DNA of 64,000 nucleotides from Progne subis subis (GCA_022316685.1 JAKJHU010000181.1:1021194-1085193); one strand, 5' to 3'. Shown: positions 43,336 to 55,499, counted from the first letter of the stretch. A program made the numbers and translations. Notes: generated by a model from the sequence alone, not told the origin.

Positions 43336-43690
43336 GATCACTCAGCCCAGCTCCTGGCCCTGCACAGCCCCAAAATCCCACCCTGAGCATCCCTGGAGCG
43401 CTGTCCAAGCTCTCCTGGAGCTCTGGGGCCGTGCCCATTCCCTGGGGAGCCTGGGCAGTGCCAGCACCCTCTGGGGGAAGAACCTTTCCCAAAATCCAAC
43501 CCAAACCTGCCCTGGCACAGCTCCAAGCCCTGCCCTGGGTGCTGTCCCTGTCTCAGGAGCAGAGATTGGAGTCTCCCGAGGAGTCTCCCCTCAGTCTCCT
43601 CCAGCTGCACATTTCCTCAGCTGCTCCTCCATGGCCCCTCCAGACCCTTCCCCGTCCCCGTGTCCCTCCTTTGGATGCTCTCTGGGACCT
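43336..43690 (-). mobile_element. CR1 LINE 3' fragment (young-looking copy B)
   Basis: Reverse CR1; its first 210 bases are nearly identical to copies A (1940-2195) and C (59935-60190). It continues into agtctcctccagctgcacat, a longer stretch than in the others. Confidence 0.88.
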
Positions 43691-44054
43691 TTATAAGTGA
43701 TTTTTCTTGGAGAGTCTTTACCCCAGTTTTCTCTTACATGTATTTGCAGTATTATGCAGGTTTGTACTTAAGCCATGTTTTAATCACTGTGTTTGGGTGG
43801 ATCCCAGCAGAAAACACAATTTCCTCAACATTTTATAGTCATGTTTGATGCAAACACCAAGGGATTGGGTAATAAGGCTCATTAGCCCAGCAGACTATTT
43901 TTTTATGCAACTTTTGTATCCCAGGCTTTGAATTTTTACCTCTGGACTCAGCCCCTGCTCCACCACAGTTTTCTGTAATTTGGGAAATAGTTGTTAGTAA
44001 CGGACGCAATAAATTCTCTAGAAAATTCACCATGGAGGAAAAAAATAGTGAAGG

Positions 44055-44060
44055 TTTATT
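44055..44060 (-). terminator. Polyadenylation signal of the SPINK-type gene
   Basis: Minus-strand AATAAA 460 bases after the stop codon; no other canonical hexamer was seen between. Implies a 3' UTR of roughly 480 bases. Confidence 0.5.
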
Positions 44061-44519
44061 TTAATAAACAAGCACACTGAGTAGCTGAACAACATACAGG
44101 AACCAGAATTGTACACAGAAGGATGAGAAGCATTTAAAATTCAGCTACAAAACTGGGAGAGTCAAAGCACTGCCAGGGAAAGCTGAACTCTCTGGGAAAA
44201 AAAAAAAATATCTGCTAAAGTTTCTGGGTAAAGGAAAGAAAACATTTGATCAGCGAGGGGAAGAGACTTGGGGCATTGTCAGAGGATTTGAACTTCAGCC
44301 ATGAAGACAAATATCCGACGAAGGGCTCGTGTAAACCAACAGGAGCGGTTCTGCTGCAAGGACAGAGGTGTCCGTCCCAACTCTGCAGCAGAGAACAGCA
44401 GCAGTGAGGGAGCAGAGCTGGTGAATTCTCCTTGGGCTGGGTTTGGCACGGGCAGGATGGAGCAAATCCAGGGAATGGGGCAGCGTGGAGCTGTTCTCAG
44501 CACTGTCGGCAGAGCCCCC

Positions 44520-44565
44520 TCAGCACGCCCCTGCCTGCTTCATGTGCAGGGCTCCTCTGCTCTGC
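44520..44565 (-). CDS. SPINK-type gene exon 4: last Kazal cysteine and stop
   Basis: After a strong acceptor (ccatttctccctcgcag) the exon completes a Leu codon and reads [14 protein letters not shown], then TGA at 44522-44520. The S-x-G-x-L-x(6)-G-x-C ending is the normal Kazal end, and frame is kept exactly, so the exon is secure although too short to stand out as an ORF. Confidence 0.9.
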
Positions 44566-47500
44566 CTGCGAGGGAGAAATGGACATTGCACAAGGAAAAC
44601 TTCACCTTGGAAATTATGCCTTAAATTCTACTTCCGTGTTTTCCAGGTTCTGCACTGCACTGGTGCATGACTCTGAACTTCATCCGAAGCGTGAGCGAGT
44701 TCCCTCACAGCTCAGTCACACACAACAATCCTTCTCCAGCCCCAGAACCAAGGACACCGCTGCAGCTTCGGGCACAAAAAGTGCAAACACAGGGAACTGA
44801 GGAGAGCAAACTGGGAGGGTGGGACTGCATCACCTGAAGTGTAACTGGACAATGAACCCCAGCGTGTAAATGGACCAAAACTTATCAAAGTGTGAGAGCT
44901 CCTGACCCAGGGTCCATCCTGGTCCATCTTGGGTTCAGCCCTGACGAGGCTCCTGCGCTGCCCAAGGTGCCTCCTTTGAAGGGCTTTTCATAAATTCCCA
45001 CTTTATCCCTTTGACTCTGTCCAGCCTCTGTTCCAGGCAGCCTCTTTAGGCATTGTGGTGCACCAAAATCCTCTGAAACCTTTCACCAACAGAGGAGACA
45101 CCCTGAACACCCACAGCAGATATGAGGGCACCGATCTGTAAACAGCTTTCCTTGCAAAACTGTGTTTTAGCCATAAACCCAAGACATTGCCAGTGCCACC
45201 TGTGAATTTTTGTGTGGCCTGAGTTGGGTGCAGGTGCTCTGTCAGGCCTGTGTTGCTCCTTGGACTCTACCATCCATCTTTACAGTTCCTGCTCTCACAA
45301 ACATCCGGGTCATTTTTTTAGTGACTAGATCTTACAGTACCTGCAGCAAGTTCCTCACACAAATAGGAATAATTGCTTAGTGTTCAACTTTGCAGTGCCT
45401 GCTGCAAGTTCCTAACAAAAACATTTGGGTCATTTTTTTGCTCCCTGTTTTACGCTTCCTGCCAGAATAGGAAGTTGCTCACACAAATCTCCAAATAATT
45501 TTTTAGTGTCCAACCTCACAACTCCTGCCGGAATAGGAATTACAGACCTGAATATCTGGGTCATTTTTTAATTCCCTGTTTTACGCTTCCTGCCAGAATA
45601 AGGAGTTCTCACCCAAATATCACCATCATTTGTTTTTCAGATCAGCTGGACATCGTCGGTGGGAAGAACAATTATTGTGCAAAGGTAAAGCAAAGGAGCA
45701 GAGAAGCACCGACCCTAAAAAAACCCCAGCACTTCTGTGGAGCAGAAATCCCAGATCACTCATCCCATCCCAGCTTTTGTCCCCCCGGGGATGCCTGGCA
45801 GCTCAGCACTCACAGCACAGCCTTGCAGAAGGAGCATTTGTTGTTGTAGGTTTTGCCGTCGGAGCCGCAGAAGGGCTGGTAGAGCCTCTCGCAGTAGATG
45901 GGCCTCCCCCTCTCCAGCCTCCGGTACTCGCTGCAGTCCACCTGCAACGAGGGCACTCGGGTCTCACATCCTCCACCCACAGCAGAATGAACAGACACAG
46001 TTCTGGGCCGCGCTTTGGAGCAGCACGGCCAGCTGGGCGTCAGCACCTCCAACAGGAGGGTAAGCCCCAAAAATGAAACATTTCTGGTCAGAGGTGCTGC
46101 CTGGGACAGGGAATGGGCAGGAATGGGGTCCTGGAAAAACACAGCCCCAGAGGAGCTGAATGTTGGGATTTTTATTATCTGATCACAACAATCAGTAAAC
46201 TCAGGTGGGATCAATTCACATCCTTGGATACTTCAGGAATGGACTTCACCACCTCCCTGGGCAGCCCGTCGGTGCCTGACCCCCCTTTCCACGGAGAAAT
46301 TCCTGCTGATCTCTACCAATAGGTGTCCAGCTCTGTGTGTGGAGGAATTTTCTCTCCCCACCACTATCCCCCCCTTTTTATTCCTTGGTGCCTCATTTCT
46401 TCCAGATATTGACCCCAAAGTACTCAGAGAGAATAAAAATCTCCAGGTATCTAATTAGGAGCTAAAAGTCATCAAAAAAGTCTCATAGGGTCATCATCAA
46501 ATAAATATTAAAAAAAAAAAAAAAATCTAGATTTCTCTAGCTTAAAATTTGTCCTTGCCCAGTTTCTTGCCAAGAATGCCAAAGAGGTGAAAACATCTGG
46601 AATTTGTCAGGACAACTCTATGGAACCCCCATATCCCAAACTCAGGAGCCTTCACAGAAATCTCAATAAATTGGCAGCATTTAATTAACGTTTAACATGT
46701 TTGTTTTCTGACCTCATGTTATTATATTATATTTTTTTACCTCATATTATACTTTTTTATCCAGGAAAAAGGAAATCACTCACCTCATTCTGTGGGGCAG
46801 CATCTGCTGTGGAAACTGAATCACAAAAGAGAAAACGAAAACCCGCAGTTAATGAACGCAGAGGTGCAAACCAGGATTGACTTCACTGAGCAACGCTGGG
46901 TCTTTTACCTCCTAAAATGTCAACACTGACAGAGCTTTGCAGTGTTTAACGAGGCCCAGGTGTCAGAACCTACGGAACGAGTGGATTTTGGTGCATTATT
47001 TACCTGAGGAACTTCTGTCACCTGCTGGAACGGCCTTTGCTGGAGGAGGGAATGGAGCCATTGTTCACCACAAACCCACTGACAGCCCAGGAGCCAATGT
47101 TATATTTAATGTTTATAATGTTATTTTATATTTAATGCCCAGCATTAACTGGTGGCTGAGCATGACGGGGGTTTAATTCCTGAGTTTATCGAGAGCTGCG
47201 TGTGGCTGTGAGCAAACCACGTGTCCCTTTTACACGGGCGTTTTCTGTCAATCGTGAGGATTCAAATACAATATTAGCTCTAAATAACAATGACAATACA
47301 ATTTGGCTCATAATCCCACTTTAGGAAGTGTGTCCCTTGTTTCAATATGGATTTTGGCTCCTATTTTTACCACATTCCTCTCGGACAGAGCCCTGTTCTC
47401 AGGCAGGGCTTCAAGAGCTCCTTCCAAACAATGCTAATTACACCTCCCACAAAGTAATCAGCTCCTTGGCATGGCTCCACGCTGCTGACACATTTCTTAC

Positions 47501-48866
47501 TTTCTTTAGGAATGTATTTGTCCCTCTGCTGTCCCATAATCATCCTCTGGGGGCTTCCAGGGAGAGATTTCTGTGCAGAAGGAGCAGGAATTTGTTCTGG
47601 AGTGGAGCTCTAGCACTTGGTTTCTTTGGATTTAATTCGGATTTTTTTGATCTTCAAAGGTTAAACTTTCCACAAAAAAATTCCTTTCATAAACCTGTTC
47701 ACACCCTGACATCAAATACAGTTGTTTGGTATAAAGAAAATGAGCAGAAATGAAGATCCAGGTCAAGTTTCCATCTCTGTCACCAGAGGATTGACCGAGA
47801 TCTCATTATTCTGGAATTGGATTCGATTTATTCCACTTCCCCCCAAACACTCAGATGTTATTTTTTCCTCTGGTAACCTTTTAGGAGCCACTCTGCACAC
47901 GGGAGTGAATGCGAAAGAGGTGTGGCTCAGAAAGTGTTGATTCATGAAGTTTTCAAGCAGACAAGATAAACCAGAAAGTTCAAGGAAGAGGTTTCCTGGA
48001 ATTCTAATGGAAGGAATATTTATTTATTTTCCTGCAGTTGATGAAACACCGAACAATTTTATTTTTTTTCCTATCACATTTCATTTAAATGGCTGTTTTT
48101 CATAAGGATCTTGGGGTTGAGACAAATTTCAAAACAACCTTTTTAGAGCTACTCAAAAGATTCTTTTGTTTCATAATTTTGCATTTAACATTTTCATTAT
48201 TTTGCTCCTTTAATGTTCATAATGCTTTTAAACTTCCATACTACCTGCAGAGGTGTGGAGCCTTTCAGTTATTTTAAACGCACTTATTTTTCTCTAGTTT
48301 TTTTTTCTGCAAGTTTTTAGTAAACATAAAATTGCCCAGTAAAGGCTGAAGAAATTCCTCCCAGATCCCTATTTTTTAGAGCAACCAGTCCCTCAAATCT
48401 CTCTGCAGCCTGGAAAAATAAGATTGAAAAGATGTGATTCCCAGTGGTTTATGTGGCCTGAGCATCATCAGCTGTCCCCTGCTTGGTCAGTTTGGCAGGG
48501 GAAGGACATCACCAGCTCCCAGCTCCCTTCTCAGATCGAAATTTAAAAATAAATTGACAAAACCGGGCGGTTCTGAGGCATCACAGCTCTTTCGGGTCAC
48601 AGAACTCATCTCTGAGTTACACCCAGCAAGGAGCATCTCCCCTCCACCCCAGCCCCAGCTGGGTAAATACATTATTACGGTGACAAACGATACGATTTGA
48701 AACAGAAAATTCCGAACATTTCTCCCTCCCACCCGGCGCAGAGAACACCGAGAACCTCCTGGGGTTTGTCCGGAAGGAAAATCCCCGAGGAGGCGAGGGC
48801 AGTTTACTCACGAGCCAAGCACAGAGCCGCCAGCGCCAGCAGCGCCCAGGTGCCCGCGACCTTCAT
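44520..48866 (-). CDS. SPINK-family secreted Kazal serine-protease inhibitor (four exons)
   Basis: A small secreted inhibitor that blocks a serine protease by inserting a substrate-like loop. Exons: 48866-48812, 46815-46784 (or 46806-46784), 45941-45814, 44565-44520; 261 nt, 86 residues (or 83). It opens with a signal peptide ([18 protein letters not shown]). One Kazal domain follows, starting [20 protein letters not shown] and continuing [20 protein letters not shown]; the last exon adds [15 protein letters not shown]. The six cysteines have spacings 13-7-10-2-17, as in single-domain SPINKs. By alignment with the ovomucoid third domain the P1 residue is Arg (Cys-Glu-Arg-Leu-Tyr), suggesting trypsin-like targets. 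It sits upstream of FBXO38 in the same orientation, the place of SPINK7/SPINK9 in human. The exact orthologue is uncertain, so no symbol is given. Confidence 0.9.
45285..45640. repeat. Diverged tandem repeat in SPINK-type intron 3, about 60-66 bp units
   Basis: About six units share the words TCCTGCCRGAATAGGAA, CTCACACAAAT, GGGTCATTTTTT and CCCTGTTTTAC. Neighbouring units alternate, so the array also has a two-unit period of about 125 bp. It is AT-rich and without coding potential. Confidence 0.8.
45814..45941 (-). CDS. SPINK-type gene exon 3: most of the Kazal domain
   Basis: Holds five of the six Kazal cysteines and the [12 protein letters not shown] core that defines the fold. An apparent in-frame TGA right after KAVL is intronic: the donor GTGAGT (45813-45808) lies inside it, and the sixth cysteine comes from the next exon. 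Confidence 0.95.
46195..46330 (-). mobile_element. CR1 fragment in SPINK-type intron 2
   Basis: Reverse CR1 words cacctccctgggcagcccgt and gagaaattcctgctgatctc; strongly diverged. Confidence 0.65.
46784..46815 (-). CDS. SPINK-type gene exon 2: propeptide linker
   Basis: Tiny exon ending ADAAPQNE at donor GTGAGT. Two acceptors nine bases apart are both in frame: gattcag at 46818-46816 gives [11 protein letters not shown] and has the better pyrimidine tract; tttccacag ends at 46807 and gives PDAAPQNE. Confidence 0.85.
48812..48866 (-). CDS. SPINK-type gene exon 1: signal peptide
   Basis: ATG at 48866-48864. Encodes [18 protein letters not shown] plus one base of the next codon: a charged start, then a Leu/Ala-rich hydrophobic core. 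Donor GTGAGT. The start codon lies about 90 bases downstream of a TATA box. Confidence 0.92.
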
Positions 48867-48955
48867 GGCAAAGCCCCTGATGGCCGTGCGCGGTGCCAGC
48901 GCCGCTCTCGGGTCCCCGCCGTGGCCCCGCTGTGGCCATGGCCCCGTGGGAGCCC

Positions 48956-48961
48956 TTTATA
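48956..48961 (-). promoter_or_regulatory. TATA box of the SPINK-type gene
   Basis: Minus-strand context ggctataaagggc. It is 90 bases upstream of the ATG, placing the start site near 48930 with a 5' UTR of about 60 bases. Confidence 0.75.
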
Positions 48962-50539
48962 GCCGGGAGCCGGTGATGAAATCCCCGCGCGGGTAATTAG
49001 GGAAGGTGTTGCCCAGGGCAGAGTCAATAGGATGTGTCCTGTGCAGGGGCACGGGGCAGGGCTGCGTGGCCCGGTGTTGATGGAGCAGAGATTGTTCCTG
49101 CCTAAACCCAGCCTAATTAACTGTTCCAGCCCCAGCAGCCGGGCTCTGACTCAGCGCTGGGGGCTCTGTTGTTGCCACGGGGACTCGGGGCTGAACGCAG
49201 TTCCCAGGGAAGAGTAATCCCGGCTGGGCGTTTGCCAAAATATTCATCCCGTAAGGGTTTGGTTCTTGTTCTTTTTGGGCTTTTTGGAGCTGTTTCTGAG
49301 CTCTGGTTGTGGCCGCGCGCTGAACCCTTCAGCTGCTCTGGGAAATCTGTGTTCTGCTTCACACGCAGCCCAGAGCATCCCCCAGGGCTCCTTTTCCTTT
49401 CAAATGTCCCCAGTTTGGGATCAGAACAGGTGTTTTGGGAGAGGAGCAGCAAAGACATCCCACGGCCCTGCCTGGCCAGGACAAGAGAGGATTCCCAGCC
49501 CCTGAGCATCCCCTGAGCTCCTGCCCAGCCTTGGACGCAACAGGAGATTCCTTTGCCCCTCTGCTCCCATTTCCCCATTTCCAGCACAACAGGAGGGATT
49601 CCTTAAACAAATCCTGCATTTCTTGGTGACTCAACCAAAAGGCAGCAATTTCTGTCTTTTATAGCAGAACCATGGGAGAGCCCCAATGAGACACTTGGGT
49701 CTCAGCCTTAATTTTCATAAACCCAAACTAATGTAGAGTTTGGAGCTGATTGTTTGGTTTCAAGCCATCCTTCCAGAATTGCCTTCTCTGAGTGATTTAC
49801 CATCTAAACGTGCAAAAATCTCAACAGGAAAAATCCCTGCAGACCACCACAATTCCCACAGTTTTCCCACAATTCCCACAGTTCCCAGTATTTCAGTGAT
49901 CACCTGCCCTCACTGCAGGGTAGCCCAGGGCTTTCTCCCCGTGCAGGATTGGGGTCAGAGGTGTTCATTCCAGTAAAACAAGGGTCTGAAAACTCCTGCA
50001 GAGAAGATTTCAATAGGTCAGGTAAGCCTTGGACTCCTCTAACTCATCCCGAGAGGGATATGAATAATTTTGTCTTTAAAGAATATAGCTAATTAATACA
50101 TGTTTAATTTCTTATCACTTGACAGGATGAAAAACAAAAATGCCATCAAATCCAAATTCCAGGATGGGCAAAGATCTGGTTGGAGCTGGAGGCCTGGAAT
50201 TTTATTTTTTGAAATCCCTTCAGTGTTTTAGTTCTAATCTTTTTTTTTCTTTTTCCTTAATTTAGACATGTGTTCCTGTGAGGCTGAGAGGAGAAAAGGC
50301 AGAGTGGGGTTGGTCTGGATCCCTCTGCTTGGGGCTGTCGGTGACTTTGTGTTCTGGGGAGCTTTTTTGGAGAAAAGTCCAGCAGGGAACATGCAGGAAC
50401 TCATGGGGAGTATTCAGGACATGTCCCTGGTTGATGGACAATTATGAGCAATTAGGCAACACAGCAAAACCCAAACCATCAGGAAGTTCCTCCTGATCTG
50501 AAGAGTTTTGAGCACACACAGCTCTCAGGGATGTCCTGG

Positions 50540-50620
50540 CACTGTGAAACTGCAGCCTGACACATCCTGACAGATCCTGACAGATCCTGACAGATCCTGA
50601 CAGAACCTGGCAGATCCTGA
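50540..50620. repeat. 10-bp tandem repeat (TGACAGATCC)n
   Basis: Six to seven copies with small changes (TGACACATCC, TGACAGAACC, TGGCAGATCC). Confidence 0.92.
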
Positions 50621-50680
50621 GCCCAGAACGAGGAAAGGGCCCCAGCCCAGTGCTCCCAGTGTGCCGTGGGATGCAGCCCC

Positions 50681-50743
50681 AGCATCCATCCCATCCCATC
50701 CCATCCCATCCCATCCCATCCCATCCCATCCCACCCCATCCCT
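50681..50743. repeat. (ATCCC)n microsatellite
   Basis: About eleven pentamer copies beginning catccatcccatccc. Confidence 0.95.
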
Positions 50744-51914
50744 CTCAGGGAACACAAACCTCTCTCTGCTCTGTTCTTGTGGGGAGATTTTCCAGCTCTG
50801 CCCTTGAATTTCAGTCCGTGATTCCCAAGGTGCCACCAGCGAGGCTGGAGCTGCTGTCCTGGGACAATTCTGGGTTTCCTGGCACTGAAATGCTGGGTCA
50901 GAGCCAGTGAGGGAGCAGCTGAGGGGGGTGGAACAGGAGGAAAACCTGGTAGAAGAGGTTGGCTCTGTTTGGAAAAGGAGGAAAAGCTTCATTGGTGACA
51001 GGGGAAACAGGAGCCAGAGCCCTCCTGGAGCTGCAGAGTGAAAGGAAGAGGGAACAGAGCAAATTGCGGGGAGAGAAATTCCAATTAGATGGGAGCAAAA
51101 CAAATTTCACAACGAGAGGAGTCAACCATGGAGACAGGTTATCCACAGAGATCTCTGGAGATATTAAAATTGGGTCTGTTCTAAAGTGGCCACAGAGGGT
51201 GTGGGCATCCAGGTGACCTCCGTGGGCCATTCCAATGGAACTGGTTCTGGCATTCCCATAGAATGTCAAGTGTTGCTGGCATTTTCAGGGACCTTGGGGC
51301 ATCTTTGTCCTCATAAATTAACCTTTGACAGAGTTAGTAAGGCCTTATTGCTGAACTCATTCTGAAATTTAGGGTAAATATGGTAAATAAATAGTTTATA
51401 TCGAAGAATTGTGAGTGCAATTTTGGCCTCATCAGTAAGCCCATGAATACCTGTGAGTTAATTGTGGAACTCCCATAATTTTCTTCTTTGCCATTATATC
51501 TTGTTGTTTTTTTCCCAAATTCTTATCCCATTCTTACCCCTCCAAGTTGATCTTTGGAAGAAGAAAAAGCAATTCCATGGTGTTACGTGTGGTAGAATAT
51601 TAGCGTGCATCTTTCTGAGGGTAAGAAAATTTTCCCAGTTATTATTTATTCCAAATTTTAGACTGCTGTTAATCTGGGAGCCCTGGTTGCAGCACCGCTG
51701 CGATGCCAAAAATGCTGCCGCAGCAGGTCATTAGTTAAGTGCATGGGAGGATGTTCCCTGGCCGCATTCCAGAGCAGGAACCTGCTCCCACTCATCCGTG
51801 GAGAGCCTCCCAAGCGGGGCATCCACAGAGCTGACAAACAGCACGTGGAAAAGGCAAAAAAGCCACGTTGTCACCGGGAGGGTCCAGCCGGGGCTGCTGC
51901 GGTCACGGTGGGAC

Positions 51915-51946
51915 CTCCCCTCCCCTCCCCTCCCCTCCCCTCCCCA
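51915..51946. repeat. (CCCCT)n tract
   Basis: Five CCCCT-type pentamers; polypurine on the other strand. Confidence 0.9.
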
Positions 51947-53029
51947 GGATGCCAGGTGTTTTCATCCCCCACCCCGGGCAGGGTGGGTGGCTCAGGGTTG
52001 TCCGCCCAGGTGCAATTAAAACATCAGATTTTGAAGTCTTGCTCAAGGCAGGGCTGGAGAAGCCTTTGCTGGGGCCGTGCCAAAGCCCTCGGGTGTCTGC
52101 CTGGGGAAGGGCAGTTCCCCATGGGACATCAAAGGAGCTTTTCTTCGGCACTGCAGGTGTCGGGCCAGAGCCCTGCTGAAGGTCCCGTGTGTTGTTTCAG
52201 AAATTAAAAATAAACCCGGCGCGCTGTGCAAAGGCCGGGGCTGATCTTTGTGTTCCTTTGTGCCTCCTGATCTCCTTGGGGCGCGGTGCCAGGAGCGGTG
52301 CCCGGTGTCCTGCAGGCACCTCAGGATCCTTCCATTGATGGGCCTGAGCTGATTCTTCACAAAAACAAAGCATTAATAGCTCAACTCCTCCGCCGGATGG
52401 GCTTTGAGCAGGGCTGGTTTGAAATCGCCTCAGGATGCGATTCCCAGGTGTTTGGGCTTTGCCGTTCTGTGTCACCAAAGCCAAACTGACATTTCTAGAA
52501 GGGTCTTGGGGTTTTTTCATGGCTCCCAACAAGGTTGGAGGATGTGCATTGGTTTTCCCTTGATTAGAAATAAAACGTTTCTAAAAGAGAAGCTACAACT
52601 TGTGAAGAAGAGGGGCGAGAGGAAGATCAGCACTGAGGAGGGGTGGAAATGAAGCATTTGCACCTGAAATCTGTGTTCTCCCCCAGAACCCCTCATTAAA
52701 CATCAGCTTTCTCCCCCCTTTTGCTCTCAGCGAGTGCCTGCTTGCCCAGCTCCAGGGGCTGAAGCTCTTGGAGAACACCAAATCCCTACAGCGACCAATT
52801 AGTGTCTCATTAAGGACGCGGACTATTTATCCACCAAGCATTCCTGGAGCTGAGCAGCACCCAGAGAAAGCCCTGCGGGGAATTAGTCAGGCTCTGCTCA
52901 GAGCAGATTCAGGGAGGTGTGGTAGCAGAACCCAAAGCCAGGGGTTGAGTGATGGGGATGAATAGAAAGCCAGATTCCCAGGAAACGGTGGGGCATGGAA
53001 AAAGGAGCCGGGCCAGCTGAAAAATCTTG

Positions 53030-53166
53030 GTTTTGTACAGTCAACGACTCTCCTCTCTCAGGAATAAATTAGGTCTAAAATTTTATGTCAGAAAAAATAC
53101 TGTTTCTATACAGTCAACGACTCTTCTCTCTCGGGAATAAATTAGATCTAAAATTTTATGTCAGAA
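53030..53166. repeat. Tandem duplication of a 68-bp unit
   Basis: The block tacagtcaacgactctcctc...aattttatgtcagaa occurs twice in direct order with four or five substitutions. Confidence 0.93.
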
Positions 53167-54519
53167 GCTTGGATTTGGCAGTCCAAAGCTTTGTTGCTGT
53201 TTGGATTTATTTTTTTCTTTTTGGGGGGGAGGAATTTTGTACATTGCGCAGCCTGAGTCTGTGCATTTGACATTTATCCAGAGGTCTCCAGATTATTTAC
53301 AGGGCAGGAAGGAGAGGAATGAAGGAAGAGAAGCCCAAGGACTGGCTGACACATCAATTATTGTGCTTTTGGATGGATGGAGTAGGTTAGAAAGAGATCT
53401 CCTTTGTGAGGAGCCACCACAGCGAATACTTTTAGCTTTTTATCCAATCCAGACAGAGGTGGGAGCCTGACAATTCCCAGAGGAGACGTTCACAGGCACT
53501 TGGATCCATGGAAGGCCCAGGAAATGGATGACTGGGGACCAGAGCCAACCTCATCCTTAGAGAGCAGCCAGCTGACAATTCCTGCAGAGAAAGGGGCAGT
53601 TCTGAGCCGAGCTTTGTTATTTTCCTGAATAAACTCAGCCCCCCAGTGGCTTCCCCCACTGGATGCTCCCAATCCCCACCAGGAATCCTGTGGGGAAGCT
53701 TCTCTCATCTCATGGCATCGTGGCACGGGAAGGCACGTTCTGAAGGCAAAGATCAATTTAGGCTTTGTCAGGACACCAAATTTAGCTGAATATTCCAAGA
53801 ATGCAGGCTGGGCTGGGCCCAGGCTCAGGAGAAGTTTCAGGAGTTGGGTTCAAGGGTGCCAAGGTCCAAACCCTGAGGGTCAGGATTGCTCTGTGACCTC
53901 TGAAACCAGGGAGCAACCTCAAGGTCTGGGCCAGGTGGGTTCTGTTCAAAGCTGGAGAACACAAAGTACCCCAGAGTTCTCCTCTCCTGCAGGACAGGGC
54001 TCAGCAGATCCTGCTGTCATGCCCTGCTCCCTTGCCTGGCTCATCCTGTGCAGTTTTGCAGGCTGGGAATTTGCTATTATTAATTAGGAATAATTAATTT
54101 GCCCTGCAGATATTGAGACAGAAATAGTGTCTGATCCTCTGGTACAAAAGGGAAGAGTGACACAAACTGTTCTTAAAAGATCACAAATAAACCAAATTTT
54201 CTTGTTTTCAGTGTATTTATTATTAGCTCCTTTGTAAACAAGCACATAAGTTGCCTTTATAGCCAAAATAAGACATGTAAACTTAATATTAAGAAATATT
54301 AACAGGACTTGTAAATAAATTATCAACAGTTTTCTGAAATATCAGATACTTCACACATTTTGAATGTTTAAATATTTTAAATTACCACCCATCGCTAAGA
54401 CTGGGAAAAAGGAAGCGTGGTTGCAATGAAAGACTTTCATGTCAGTGATTCTGTGTTAGAGGTTAAGGCCTGAACCCTCAAGGGTATTTCAGAGTATTTT
54501 GCCCTCCTGGAAGTCAGGG

Positions 54520-54662
54520 CTCAGTGTCTTGACCAAGGATCTGCCCCTGGAAGTGTCCAGGGCCAGGTTGGAAGGAACTCTGAGCACCCTGGGACAGTGG
54601 GAGGTGTCCCTGCCCATGGATGAGCTTTGAGGTTCTCCCAACCCAAACAATTCCAGGATTCC
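54520..54662 (+). mobile_element. CR1 LINE 3' end inside the probable IL12B 3' UTR
   Basis: Forward CR1: ggccaggttggaaggaactc, gggacagtgggaggtgtccc and the terminal acaattccaggattcca. Confidence 0.8.
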
Positions 54663-55109
54663 ATAAAAAATGTAAAGGTTTCAACTCGTTCTTCTGCTTC
54701 CTCCCAGAGCTGGGTGCTCACTCTCAGAGCAGCTCAGAGCAGGAGTTTTCCCTGAGGTTCTGTGGACACACCAACACACCGTGGTGCAAAGTGGGCTACA
54801 AAAATCCCTGTTCTAAAAGTGTGATTTCCTGAGATCATGAACGTTCCCATAAACCCAGCTCCCAGCGGGGCCTGGGGGATTTGAGAGCCTGGGGGTGCAC
54901 TTTCAGCTGCCCTGGGGCCCTTGGGTGAATTCCTATGCAATTCATTCCACTGCCACCAAATTCCGCTGCAGGAGATGCCCTGGGCACACCTGGATCATGG
55001 AAAATCCTGGGGAAAGGCCACACGGAAAAAGGTTGTGTAGGAGGTGATGAACTGGCTCCCAGTTCCTCCCATGTTCCTGAGGGATGAGAGGAGGCTCAGG
55101 GCTGCCTTC

Positions 55110-55144
55110 ACACCAGTGCTCCCAGTGCTCCCAGTGCTCCCAGA
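55110..55144. repeat. 10-bp tandem repeat (CCAGTGCTCC)n
   Basis: Three and a half copies. Confidence 0.9.
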
Positions 55145-55499
55145 GGATCTCTCATGGAGATCTCTCCAGCTGGGCATCAGGAGCTGTGGGCACAGAGAGC
55201 TGCCACAGGGCAGCAGGAAACATCCCCAGGGCTCTGCACCTGCAATTCCTTCTTTACTCCAACATCCTGGAGGATGAGGATGGCCTGGACACACCACACC
55301 CTGCTGCTCAGGCAGCCGAGGCTTTCTGTGCTTGCCCAGTCCCACAGAAATAAATGCAAATAAGTATTAAATAAAGAAAGAGCTAAACCATTAAATCATG
55401 GAATATTCAAACGGTTCTTTCGGGAAGTGACTTTCCAAAGAAGCTGTCCCGTGCAGTGGTTTCAACAGCAGCTGCCACCCACTGGCCTTGCAAATCAAT

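Larger units (their letters stand above)
48967..54195. other. Intergenic interval between the SPINK-type gene and IL12B
   Basis: Apart from the listed simple repeats and the tandem duplication, no exon or second Kazal gene was found; I searched for Kazal CGSDG-type words on both strands. Confidence 0.6.

Noticed and set aside
45801..45814. Premature stop in the Kazal gene, suggesting a pseudogene
   Set aside because: The TGA belongs to a consensus GTGAGT donor, and a downstream exon restores frame and the sixth cysteine.
51462..51734. Possible exon with a pyrimidine-rich acceptor and a GTAAGA donor near 51548-51620
   Set aside because: The peptide (for example KKKKQFHGVTCGRI) matches no family I know, including UBLCP1, which I considered as the expected IL12B neighbour. 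Splice-site words alone are not enough.
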